Below, in pieces: positions 1 to 7,884 of a DNA stretch of 64,000 nt. A program made the translations under genes and the position numbers. The DNA is taken from the NCBI GenBank assembly GCA_900542155.1, contig UQMD01000005.1, positions 1-64,000 of the forward strand, in the 5' to 3' direction. The stretch is from an uncultured Collinsella sp. GTDB taxonomy: Bacteria > Actinomycetota > Coriobacteriia > Coriobacteriales > Coriobacteriaceae. How positions within the stretch are numbered: position 1 is the stretch's first letter; each line of letters begins with the position of its first letter. The notes under the pieces were generated by a model. The model was not told the origin of the DNA, did not search any database, and saw only the letters and a list, made by a program, of their open reading frames with translations.

Positions 1-82
1 CGTAGTGCACGAAGTTGCTGCCGATGAAGCCGCAGCCGCCCGTGACGATGATGTTCCTGGGCTCGAAGAGCTCTTCAGACAT
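1..82 (-). CDS. rfbB: dTDP-glucose 4,6-dehydratase, N-terminal fragment (runs off the window)
   Basis: Only the first 27 codons are present. They read MSEELFEPRNIIVTG and then GCGFIGSNFVHY, which is the dinucleotide-binding Rossmann loop (GxxGFIGS) of extended short-chain dehydrogenases and is typical of RfbB. The enzyme converts dTDP-glucose to dTDP-4-keto-6-deoxyglucose, the step after RfbA, whose gene lies 24 bp upstream on the same strand. A GGGAG ribosome-binding site precedes the ATG. The family call rests on this short N-terminus plus the rfbA neighbour. Other NDP-sugar epimerases or dehydratases share the motif. Confidence 0.75.
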   Translation of the reverse strand, partial: MSEELFEPRNIIVTGGCGFIGSNFVHY

Positions 83-106
83 GTTTCTATCTCCCATTAA
101 ATCGGA

Positions 107-1006
107 TTAGTAATCGCGCGGGCTGTTGACGATCTCGCCGGCGGCGACCTTCCTCAGGTGCTGCCCGTAGACCGACTTGCCGTAGGCCTCGGCGGCCTGC
201 TTGAGCCCCTCGGTCGTGATCCAGCCGTTCTCCCAGGCGATCTCCTCGGGGACCGAGACCGGCAGGTCCTGGGAGTGCTCCACGGCGCGGACGAACTCCG
301 CGGCCTCGTGCAGGCTCTCCATGGTACCGGTGTCCAGCCACGCGTAGCCGCGGCCCAGGGTGACGACGGACAGCGTCCCCTCCTCAAGGTACATCCGGTT
401 GAGGTCGGTGATCTCAAGCTCGCCGCGAGCAGAGGGCTCGACCTCATGCGCCTTGGCGGCGACGTCGCCCGGGTAGAAGTACAGGCCGGTGACGGCGTAG
501 GAGCTCTTGGGCTTCTCGGGCTTCTCCTCGATGGAGACGGCCCTGCCCCGCGCATCGAACTCCACGACGCCGAAGCGCTCGGGGTCGTCCACGTGGTAGC
601 CGAAGACCGTGGCGCGGCCCGACTGCGCGTTCTCGACGGCCTTCTTCAGGTGGCGGCTGAGGCCGTTGCCGTAGAAGATGTTGTCGCCGAGCACGAGCGC
701 GCACGGCTCGCCTGCGATGAAGTCCTCTCCGATGGTGAAGGCCTGCGCCAAGCCGTCGGGGCTCGGCTGCTCGGCGTAGGACAGGTTCACGCCGTAGCGC
801 GAGCCGTCCCCGAGCAGGCGCTCGAAGTTGGAGAGGTCGGTCGGCGTGGAGATGACCAGGATGTCCCGGATGCCCGCCAGCATGAGGGTGGACAGCGGGT
901 AGTAGATCATGGGCTTGTCGTAGACCGGCAGCAGCTGCTTGGAGGTCACGAGCGTGAGCGGGTACAGGCGCGTGCCGGACCCGCCGGCGAGGATGATGCC
1001 TTTCAT
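107..1006 (-). CDS. rfbA: glucose-1-phosphate thymidylyltransferase
   Basis: This 299-residue protein has the usual RfbA length. It starts MKGIILAGGSGTRLYPLT and continues with SKQLLPVYDKPM, the nucleotide-binding signature of sugar-1-phosphate thymidylyltransferases. It makes dTDP-glucose from dTTP and glucose-1-phosphate, the first step toward dTDP-rhamnose and related deoxysugars. A clear AGAAGGAG site precedes the ATG. It lies near the distal end of the polysaccharide operon with rfbB immediately downstream, so the locus supplies a dTDP-sugar as well as a heptose. The remaining rml genes are not in the window. Confidence 0.95.
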   Translation of the reverse strand: MKGIILAGGSGTRLYPLTLVTSKQLLPVYDKPMIYYPLSTLMLAGIRDILVISTPTDLSNFERLLGDGSRYGVNLSYAEQPSPDGLAQAFTIGEDFIAGEPCALVLGDNIFYGNGLSRHLKKAVENAQSGRATVFGYHVDDPERFGVVEFDARGRAVSIEEKPEKPKSSYAVTGLYFYPGDVAAKAHEVEPSARGELEITDLNRMYLEEGTLSVVTLGRGYAWLDTGTMESLHEAAEFVRAVEHSQDLPVSVPEEIAWENGWITTEGLKQAAEAYGKSVYGQHLRKVAAGEIVNSPRDY

Positions 1007-1039
1007 GATAGATTCTCCTTCTAGAAAATCGAAATAAAT

Positions 1040-2152
1040 TCAGTCGTTTTCAAGCGCCCTTTTCAATGCATCAAGGTATCCATATTCAAATTTCTCATCA
1101 GGTTCAAGATGAGCGCCCTCGGCCCACTCGTTCCACGCATTGATAAATAGAAACTTGTCCCCGTTAATCTCGTTGGTTCGCCGAATCTGCTCCACCAGAT
1201 ACTCATAAAAAAGATCGGGTGTCGATCCATTGAATACAAGGGATCCTTTAGTTCCCTTTCTAGGAGAGTTGTCCCAACTAGTAAACGCGCCAAGAAAATG
1301 ACGTCCATCATTTTTAAATTGCCTATTCATCGAGGCGTGAATGCATTTTGAATAGGAATAAGTCCTGAAACTATTAAATCCGAGTAGCAACTTAATCTTT
1401 TCAAATGCAAACGGAAGAAAGAACTCGCAGTTTCGGATGAGAGAATCAAATGGATGCCTGCGCATCTGTTGGAGCGTGCACGTTGGTTCGAAGTCTACGA
1501 CGCCGTCAAAATACTCCTCCGTCGAAGCGTTATCGGAAGGGTATTGGACAAGATAATAAGGTTCCGCTATTCCATCTGACTTAGCGAGGCTTTTCCAACA
1601 TGCCAACATCTGCTCAAGGCAATCACAAATCTCAGGCTTATAAATGAGCATTAACGGCTGACCGCTAGATGTCTTTATATATCGCTCATCAAGCCAAAAC
1701 TGCTTTAGGTATTTATAATGAGACTCCCACTCTGGCTCATTGCCGTAATCCTGCTTAATCAAGACGGAGGTCTCTTCGCCGTCCCATGTTCTAGCCCAGG
1801 TCTCATTGGCCCAGCAAAGACAAAACGGGATAGTCACCTTTTTATTTGCAAGCATCTGCTCAATGGGTTTTTCGAGCAGCTTCTTCCCACCTTCAAACCA
1901 ATAATGGTAATAGCAGAAACCATCAAGACCATAAGACTGTGCCAGTTCAGACTGGCGCTCAAGCACTGATGGATTTGCCAAATCATAGTAATCATTATTA
2001 AAAGGCGTATGCGGTTGGTAATGTCCCGGGAATAAAGGCTTAGCTTTCCTAGTATTTGTCCACTCGGTAAAACCCTTACCCCACCATTGATCATTTTCGG
2101 GAATAGTATGAAACTGAGGGAGATAGAAGGCTATTGTCTTAACTTTAGACAC
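1040..2152 (-). CDS. WbsX-family protein (putative glycosyltransferase, GH99-like fold), copy 1
   Basis: A 370-residue protein with the marks of the WbsX family: FYLPQFHTIPENDQWWGKGF near the N-terminus, FCLCWANETWARTWDG around residue 120, and a C-terminal INAWNEWAEGAHLEPD block. WbsX proteins occur in O-antigen and capsule loci and are thought to act in glycan assembly, but the exact reaction is not established. I place the start at a GTG (codons V-S-K-V-K-T) 7 nt after AAAGGGG. That gives an 8-bp overlap with the end of the upstream polymerase gene. A TTG further upstream would add 11 residues. It is paralogous to the gene on the other side of the polymerase. Confidence 0.8.
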   Translation of the reverse strand: MSKVKTIAFYLPQFHTIPENDQWWGKGFTEWTNTRKAKPLFPGHYQPHTPFNNDYYDLANPSVLERQSELAQSYGLDGFCYYHYWFEGGKKLLEKPIEQMLANKKVTIPFCLCWANETWARTWDGEETSVLIKQDYGNEPEWESHYKYLKQFWLDERYIKTSSGQPLMLIYKPEICDCLEQMLACWKSLAKSDGIAEPYYLVQYPSDNASTEEYFDGVVDFEPTCTLQQMRRHPFDSLIRNCEFFLPFAFEKIKLLLGFNSFRTYSYSKCIHASMNRQFKNDGRHFLGAFTSWDNSPRKGTKGSLVFNGSTPDLFYEYLVEQIRRTNEINGDKFLFINAWNEWAEGAHLEPDEKFEYGYLDALKRALEND

Positions 2153-3414
2153 TTTCCGACCCCTTTCCTTTGCAGAACCTGACAACGTGCGTGAATAGAA
2201 TTAAGAGAATGAAATAGCTCCGCGCGTAAATAAGAGGAGAGCCATACCAAATAAAAGACAAAAGGGAAAATGCAACAAAAACGGATGAAGAGCTCTTATT
2301 TCTAAGCAAGTAGAACAGCAAACCAATCAAGTAAATGAGACTGATCGCTAGAGGCAAAGGACCCCAAAGAAGCAAATAGGATAATAGAGTGCTGTGGGGA
2401 TACTCCATTCCACAAGCTAAATACGTTCTTTGTTCAATATCATAAAGTGAGAAAGAGATGCCATTTGGATTTTCGGAGTATATCTTCCAACCGGCATCGA
2501 TGCTGAGTTCTCTACCCAAGACAGAAGAGTCTTTTCCAAAGCCAGTTGAATTAGTTTCGATCAATCTTGTAATAGCATTAGAGCCACCTGAACTTGCTAA
2601 AGTAGGAAGCGCAAGCACAGTAAACCCGACAAAAAGAATAAAGCAAAGAAACGCAAGCAATGCTATTTCTGCGCCTTTACGCTTTGCAACTATCTTCAAA
2701 ATCCAGGCCATCATAACTAAAACAACAGCAACAACAAGAAGGAGATTAGTTCTTGATCCAGTGGCTAAAAGAGAAAAGAACGCGGCGGCAAGAGCGACGA
2801 CGGAAAAGGAGCTAGTCTTTTCACTCAATTTCCAGCCACTATTACGACAGGTGATAAACCACAATATATAGCGCCATTATTGTGGCCGTTTGACCAGGCC
2901 CCATTCCCAAGGCAGCAAAACGACCATCGCTAGAAGCTCCCTGCGCAAAATTCAGTAGTAGGGTACAGGCCTGAAAAACAACAAAAAAATCGATGCAAAA
3001 CTCAAAATCTTGCTGAGTAGAAGCAATTCTTGAACAAACAGCAGCCGCACAGATGCCGACTAAAAAAATCAGAAACATCTCGTAGCTATGGAGCTCGAAT
3101 ATGTTACTTCGACCAAGCGGCAAACGCAGCACATTATTTAATAAGACTAGGATAAATACCGGCAGAATATTAATTATTTTACTTTTGCGGTAAACGAACA
3201 ATCCAGCAATAACCAAAGGCAGTTCAAGCCAACTAAAATAATAAGTAAAGGTATAAACGAGATTCAACGAATCTGTACTGGACGAATACAGAGAAGTGGC
3301 GGCCTTAAGTCCATCAGGAAGCGAAAGAACAGCGAAGGTAATGACGAAGCCAGCAATCTTAAACAGAAAATCCCAAAAGTTATTTAAGTCAGATTTCTCA
3401 GTCCAAATATACAC
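2145..3414 (-). pseudogene. Wzy-like O-antigen/capsule polymerase split by a frameshift
   Basis: Two hydrophobic reading frames in tandem make up one polytopic membrane protein of about 420 residues. The 5' part (GTG at 3414, stop at 2842) has several membrane spans and ends in GQTATIMALYIV before running out of frame. The 3' part resumes one base over with WFITCRNSG and contains LATGSRTNLL, a motif seen in Wzy and O-antigen ligase proteins. The frames overlap at about 2842-2864, next to the alternating run TATATATT, a plausible slippage or error site. As read, no full-length polymerase is made. A sequencing error or programmed slippage cannot be excluded. Base composition is AT-richer than in the neighbouring heptose genes. 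Confidence 0.7.
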
Positions 3415-3423
3415 AAACCGACC

Positions 3424-4539
3424 CTATTCACTTAAATTTCTGGCGTGACGCAGGGCCGTTAAATAACCGTCACCGTAGCGTTCGTCTGGTTCGAGATACG
3501 CTCCCTCTGCCCACTCGTTCCAAGCGTTAATTACGATCATCGGGGAATGAATCTTCTCAGCTTTTCGAAACAAGCGCTCCATGTACATTCCGAACTTCTC
3601 TGGGGTGGCACCATCCATCACCATTGAGTTATATCCACGGCGAGGAGAGTTGTCCCAGTCACAGAAAGCCCCCAAAACTGTTCCGTCCTCGACATCTCTA
3701 TCAAGGATGTTCTCCCACACGCGGTCATAACTACAGCGATAAGCGACACGCTTGAACTTATCGGGCACGCTGAGCTTATATCCGACATTTGCAATAGCCT
3801 GAGATGCCTTCCGCTTAAGAAGATTAAGCTTTGACATGCCGCAAGAATTCGTATAAACGGGCTCGCGAGTGACAATGGCGTCATAGGGCCCCTTGTCAGT
3901 CCCGTTCCAAAAATCGGCGGTCTTTATAAAGAAGATCCCAGGAAGTCCTGCTTTCTTAGCAAGGCTATTCCAAAGCGCAATAAAGGCCTCGCTGTCAGGA
4001 AGGTCGTTATCTTTGTATATAGCGAAAACTGGCTTACCGTCAATTGTGTAGTATCGCTGATCTTGAAAGAACGGAAGACAATAGCGAAAATGGGCCTCCC
4101 ATTCATCCCGGCCGCCATACTCTTGCTTCCACACCACCTTGGGATCTTGGCCGAACCATGCCTTCCGCCAAGACTCATTCGCCCAATAGAGGTAGAAGCC
4201 GACATCGATATCTTTATGAGCAAGCAGCGCTTCGACGGGAGTATCAAGCAGCCTGTTGCCAAGCGAATAATAGTGGTAAAGCGCGAAACCGTCGATGCCA
4301 TACTCGCGGGCAAGATTAGCCTGCCAGGCAATGTTCTTAGGATCGCTCAGGTCATAGTAGTTCCCGCGCTGAGGCACACGCGGTTGATAATGCCCGCTAT
4401 AGAGCGGCTTCGCCTTCTTGCATGCAGTCCATTCGGTGTAGCCCTCGCCCCACCACTCGTCATTATAGCTGGTCTGGTAGTACTGGGGCAGGTACAGTGC
4501 GAAGACTGCAGGAGCCTGAGTATGTGAGTTGACGGTCAT
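3424..4539 (-). CDS. WbsX-family protein (putative glycosyltransferase, GH99-like fold), copy 2
   Basis: This 371-residue protein is homologous along its length to the WbsX protein at 1.0-2.2 kb. It has FALYLPQYYQTSYNDEWWGE near residue 12, GFYLYWANESWRKAW near residue 120, a CDWDNSPRRG block, and INAWNEWAEGAYLEPDE at the C-terminus. The aromatic and acidic residues of these blocks are shared by both copies, so both look active. The role is probably in assembling or modifying the surface glycan; the donor and acceptor are unknown. AAAGG lies 6 nt before the ATG. The gene ends 9 bp before the GTG of the disrupted polymerase. Confidence 0.8.
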   Translation of the reverse strand: MTVNSHTQAPAVFALYLPQYYQTSYNDEWWGEGYTEWTACKKAKPLYSGHYQPRVPQRGNYYDLSDPKNIAWQANLAREYGIDGFALYHYYSLGNRLLDTPVEALLAHKDIDVGFYLYWANESWRKAWFGQDPKVVWKQEYGGRDEWEAHFRYCLPFFQDQRYYTIDGKPVFAIYKDNDLPDSEAFIALWNSLAKKAGLPGIFFIKTADFWNGTDKGPYDAIVTREPVYTNSCGMSKLNLLKRKASQAIANVGYKLSVPDKFKRVAYRCSYDRVWENILDRDVEDGTVLGAFCDWDNSPRRGYNSMVMDGATPEKFGMYMERLFRKAEKIHSPMIVINAWNEWAEGAYLEPDERYGDGYLTALRHARNLSE

Positions 4540-4589
4540 CCATCGCCTTTCTTTACGGTTGCAATCCTCACTGAGGTCACGGGCGGGCC

Positions 4590-5066
4590 TCAGGCGACCG
4601 GTTCACCGGCCCTTTTAATTATTTTCGCTGGAACGCCCGCTACGACGCATCCAGCGGGAATCGACTTAACCACTACGGCATTAGCCCCAATGGTCACACC
4701 ATCGCCAATCTCGATATCGCCGAGAACAACAGAGCCGGCGCCGAACATAACGTTTCTTCCGACATGCGGAGCCCCATCATGAACGCCCCCCCCCCGGTGC
4801 CATGCAGCCCCCAGCGTCACATGCTGGAAGAAGATGCATTCAGCCCCAACGACGGCATCGGCGTGGATCACACAACCGAGTCCCGAATGATAGAAGCTGC
4901 AGCTCGGATCGATCCTCGCCCCGATGCTGATGTCGCACGAAAATAGGACCCGATTGAGCTGCCGAAGGGCGTTGGCGAAAAACCGCCCAGACATACCGAA
5001 TCTGGACAGAAAGTTGGCGGCAAGCGCCAACTTTAGGTTGGGGTTTGGCGTTCCGCTTGCGTTCAT
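4590..5066 (-). CDS. serine-acetyltransferase-like hexapeptide acyltransferase of the glycan locus
   Basis: A 158-residue left-handed beta-helix acyltransferase. Hexapeptide repeats run from about residue 45 (ISIGARIDPSCSFYHSGLG) to the end (VTIGANAVVV, VVAGVPAKIIKR), with the CysE-like loop FFQHVTLGA supplying the catalytic His. It is shorter than true CysE at the N-terminus, as usual for sugar O-acetyltransferases in polysaccharide loci. It probably acetylates a sugar of the surface glycan, though serine acetylation cannot be excluded from sequence. Its ATG overlaps the stop of the heptose fusion gene by 4 bp (ATGA), so the two are translationally coupled. Confidence 0.8.
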   Translation of the reverse strand: MNASGTPNPNLKLALAANFLSRFGMSGRFFANALRQLNRVLFSCDISIGARIDPSCSFYHSGLGCVIHADAVVGAECIFFQHVTLGAAWHRGGGVHDGAPHVGRNVMFGAGSVVLGDIEIGDGVTIGANAVVVKSIPAGCVVAGVPAKIIKRAGEPVA

Positions 5067-6226
5067 AGTTCAACCTTTACCAACTTGAACACGACACCTG
5101 CAGCTTCAGCCGCAGTCTCGTCGCTCGGTTTGTCTCCATACATCACACAGCTGCGAGGCTCGGCGTCATATTCATGCATTGCAGCCAGCAGCATCCCCGG
5201 TGCGGGCTTGCGGCATTCGCACGGACCCGTATAGTCGGGATGGTGCGGACAGAAGTACCATGCGTCCACGTGCACGCCGAGCCTCTCAAGCTCGTCTTCC
5301 ATGTACCGGTGCAGGCGACGCATGTCGGCCTCGGTGTAGAGGCCCTTGGCGATGCCGGCCTGGTTGGTCACCACGACGACCTTGTAGTCGGGATCGTCGG
5401 AGTAGCCGCGCATGGTGTCGACCGTGGTGGGGATCAGCTCCAGCTTCTCTGGCTCGTACAGGTGCCCAGTGTCCACGTTGATCGTGCCGTCGCGGTCGAA
5501 CATGGCGAGCTTCCAAGATTTGGCAATCGGCGTGAGCATCGTCTGGGCGAGTTCGTAGTCCTCCGGCACGCCGATGTCGATGAATCCGCCGGCGCACTCG
5601 ACGGCGCGCAGCGCCCCGTCGCCGACGACGCGCTCGAAGTAGTCGCTCTCCAGGGAGAACTTCTCGGGCATATTGTCCAGGGCGTCCCCGCGCAGCAGAT
5701 AGACGCCCGCATTGATGAGGCCCTCCTCGCACGGGCGCTTCTCGTGGAAGGCGGCCAGGGCGCCGCCGGCGTCCACGTCAACCGTGCCGTAGCGCTCGAA
5801 GTCCCGCATGCGCTTGACGGCGATAACGGCCGAGACGCCATCGGGAGCATCGGCCGCGGCCGCCTCCATGGCGGCGAAGTCCACGTCGAGCCAGGTATCC
5901 CCGTTCAAGACGAAGACCCAGTCCGACTTGCACCTGCCGAGCGCCCTCCTCACGGCACCGCCGGTGAGAAGCGGCGTGTCCTCGGGGCTGTATTCGATTG
6001 CCATGCCGCGGTATGCGGAACCGAAGAATCCCTCGATCTGCTCGCGGCGGTAGCCGTCGGCCACGACCACACGGTCGAAACCGCCTGCCGCTAGCTGGTC
6101 CATGATGAAACGTACGAAGGGCCTGCCGGCGACCGGTGCCATGGGCTTGCAGACGTCGGGCACGACGTGGGCGAGCCTGGTACCGAAGCCACCCGCCAGC
6201 ACGATCGCCTCGCGGTAGGGGCGCAT
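5063..6226 (-). CDS. fused heptose-1-phosphate guanylyltransferase (HddC-like) and heptose bisphosphatase (GmhB-like)
   Basis: A 387-residue two-domain enzyme. Residues 1-230 are a sugar-1-phosphate nucleotidyltransferase (LAGGFGTRL at 10-18, NGD at 108-110) resembling HddC, which makes GDP-heptose. Residues 238-387 are a HAD phosphatase of the GmhB type: MFDRDGTIN with nucleophile D244, then FCPHHPDY and CECRKPAPGM supplying the zinc-binding His/Cys set. GmhB removes the 7-phosphate of D-glycero-D-manno-heptose 1,7-bisphosphate, and HddC activates the resulting 1-phosphate, so the fusion joins consecutive steps. The start directly follows the gmhA stop. The nucleotide used (GDP) is inferred from family resemblance and the neighbours. 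Confidence 0.85.
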   Translation of the reverse strand: MRPYREAIVLAGGFGTRLAHVVPDVCKPMAPVAGRPFVRFIMDQLAAGGFDRVVVADGYRREQIEGFFGSAYRGMAIEYSPEDTPLLTGGAVRRALGRCKSDWVFVLNGDTWLDVDFAAMEAAAADAPDGVSAVIAVKRMRDFERYGTVDVDAGGALAAFHEKRPCEEGLINAGVYLLRGDALDNMPEKFSLESDYFERVVGDGALRAVECAGGFIDIGVPEDYELAQTMLTPIAKSWKLAMFDRDGTINVDTGHLYEPEKLELIPTTVDTMRGYSDDPDYKVVVVTNQAGIAKGLYTEADMRRLHRYMEDELERLGVHVDAWYFCPHHPDYTGPCECRKPAPGMLLAAMHEYDAEPRSCVMYGDKPSDETAAEAAGVVFKLVKVEL

Positions 6227-6883
6227 CTACTCTGTACCCCCGAACATATCGGCCTCCACCGCAGCGCAGAGGACGTGGTAGGTGGGCAGGTGGAGCTCCT
6301 GGACGCGGAAGACCTCGTCGCGGGGCACGCGGACGCAGACGTCGCAGATGCCGGTAAGCTTTGATTCCTTTGAACCGGTGAGCGAGATAACACGGACGCC
6401 CTTGGCGCGGGCGACCTTGACGGCCTCCACGACGTTTGCGGAGTTGCCCGACGTCGAGATGGCGAGCAAGACGTCGCCAGGCTCGCCGTAGCCGTAGACC
6501 TGCTGGGCGAAGACGCCCACGGCGGCCTCGTCGTTGCCGAACGCGGTGGAGAGAGCCGTCTGGGAGACGAGCGAGATGGCGGGCAGCGACCCCTCGAGCC
6601 ACGCGGGAGCGTCGATGCCGTTGGCCTCGCGGTATGCCTGCACGAAGTCGCCGTCGACCGGACGTTTGAAGCGGAAGCTCTTCATGAGCTCGCCGACCGT
6701 GTGCTCGGAGTCGGCCGCGGAGCCGCCGTTGCCGCACACGAGCAGCTTGCCGCCGGCCCGGAAGGACCCGGCAATCAGGTCGCGGGCCGCGCGGACCTCG
6801 GCCTCACAAGCCAGCATCTCGGGGTAGTTGTCGAAGAAGGTGGACAGGCACTCGTCGCCCGTCTGGGGGCACTTGATATCCAT
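6227..6883 (-). CDS. gmhA: sedoheptulose-7-phosphate isomerase
   Basis: This 218-residue SIS-domain protein has LLVCGNGGSAADSEHTVGE (about 48-66) and LAISTSGNSANV (about 140-151), the two phosphosugar-binding loops of GmhA. GmhA converts sedoheptulose 7-phosphate to D-glycero-D-manno-heptose 7-phosphate, the first step of NDP-heptose synthesis in the cytoplasm. It sits between hddA, overlapping by TAATG, and the hddC-gmhB fusion, so all four activities of the pathway are encoded in one block. The insert around residues 75-110 (FRFKRPVDGDF and following) also occurs in other GmhA proteins. Confidence 0.92.
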   Translation of the reverse strand: MDIKCPQTGDECLSTFFDNYPEMLACEAEVRAARDLIAGSFRAGGKLLVCGNGGSAADSEHTVGELMKSFRFKRPVDGDFVQAYREANGIDAPAWLEGSLPAISLVSQTALSTAFGNDEAAVGVFAQQVYGYGEPGDVLLAISTSGNSANVVEAVKVARAKGVRVISLTGSKESKLTGICDVCVRVPRDEVFRVQELHLPTYHVLCAAVEADMFGGTE

Positions 6884-7884
6884 TAGCGGGATCCCTCCAG
6901 GTCGTAGTCCTCGGGCCCGTAGTAAGCGACAGACGCGCCGCCGTCCTCGAACTCGAAGGGTATGTAGAGCAGGTCGGACATCGCGCGGCGCACTGACTCC
7001 TGCGCGTCGGGCTCGACATAGAAGACGAGGAACCCTCCCCCGCCGGCACCCAGCAGCTTGCCGCCCAGCGCTCCGGCGTTAATGCCGCGCTCGTACAGGG
7101 CGTCGATGGAGCCGGTGGAGACCTGCGATCCGGTACCTCGCTTAAGGCGCCAGGTGGTGTCGAGCAGCCGGCCGAACTCGGAGAGGTCCGACAACTTGTC
7201 GGTAAGCACGCCCTCGGCGACGTCGACCAGCGCCAGCATTTCCCTGAGCTGGGCGGTCTTGTCCGTGACGCGATTGGCCTTCTGCATGTCAGAGGAAAAG
7301 CGGGTGAAGCCCGTGAAGAACATCATCAGGTTGGTGTTGAGCTCGCGCTTGCGCTCCGGCGAGATGACGATCGGGCGGACCGAGAAGTCGCCGTCGGCGA
7401 AGTCGATGCGGTTGAGGCCGCCGAACGCCGCGGCGATCTGGTCCTGCCAGCCGCCGGCCTCGGCGCACAGGTCGCGCTCGAGCCTTATAGCCTCCCTGGC
7501 CAGGCGGTCCTTGGAGGCGTAGGTGCCTTTCATACAGTGGAAGGCATTGAGCATGCCCACGGCGAAGGAAGAGGATGTGCCCAGGCCCGAGCGCGCGGGC
7601 AGGTCGGCCTCGTAGGCGATGCGCATCTCGCGCATGTCGAGCATCTGCATGGCGTTGCGCACGGCGGGGTGCTCAAGCTCGGAGGGGTCGGAGACGCGCT
7701 CGATCCTGGAGTAAACGAGCTCGGTGGAGTAGTCGAAGAAGCGCGGCAGGTGGCGCGCCGTGACGTAGCAGTACTTGTCGAACGTGGTCGAGATGACCGA
7801 GCCGCCGTGCTCGTTGAAGAACTCGGGCATGTCGGTGCCGCCGCCAAAGAACGACATACGAAATGGTGTGCGAGTGATGATCAT
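6883..7884 (-). CDS. hddA: D-glycero-D-manno-heptose 7-phosphate 1-kinase
   Basis: A 333-residue GHMP kinase. It starts MIITRTPFRMSFFGGGTDMP and carries the phosphate-binding loop PARSGLGTSSSFAVG near residue 100; the C-terminus has GGKLLGAGGGGFLVFY, the third GHMP motif. HddA-type kinases phosphorylate heptose 7-phosphate at C1, giving the 1,7-bisphosphate used by GmhB. The gene order hddA-gmhA-hddC/gmhB matches GDP-D,D-heptose clusters known from S-layer and capsule loci. TAATG overlaps link it to genes on both sides. Galactokinase-like or fucokinase-like GHMP enzymes are alternatives that the neighbours make unlikely. Confidence 0.9.
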   Translation of the reverse strand: MIITRTPFRMSFFGGGTDMPEFFNEHGGSVISTTFDKYCYVTARHLPRFFDYSTELVYSRIERVSDPSELEHPAVRNAMQMLDMREMRIAYEADLPARSGLGTSSSFAVGMLNAFHCMKGTYASKDRLAREAIRLERDLCAEAGGWQDQIAAAFGGLNRIDFADGDFSVRPIVISPERKRELNTNLMMFFTGFTRFSSDMQKANRVTDKTAQLREMLALVDVAEGVLTDKLSDLSEFGRLLDTTWRLKRGTGSQVSTGSIDALYERGINAGALGGKLLGAGGGGFLVFYVEPDAQESVRRAMSDLLYIPFEFEDGGASVAYYGPEDYDLEGSR

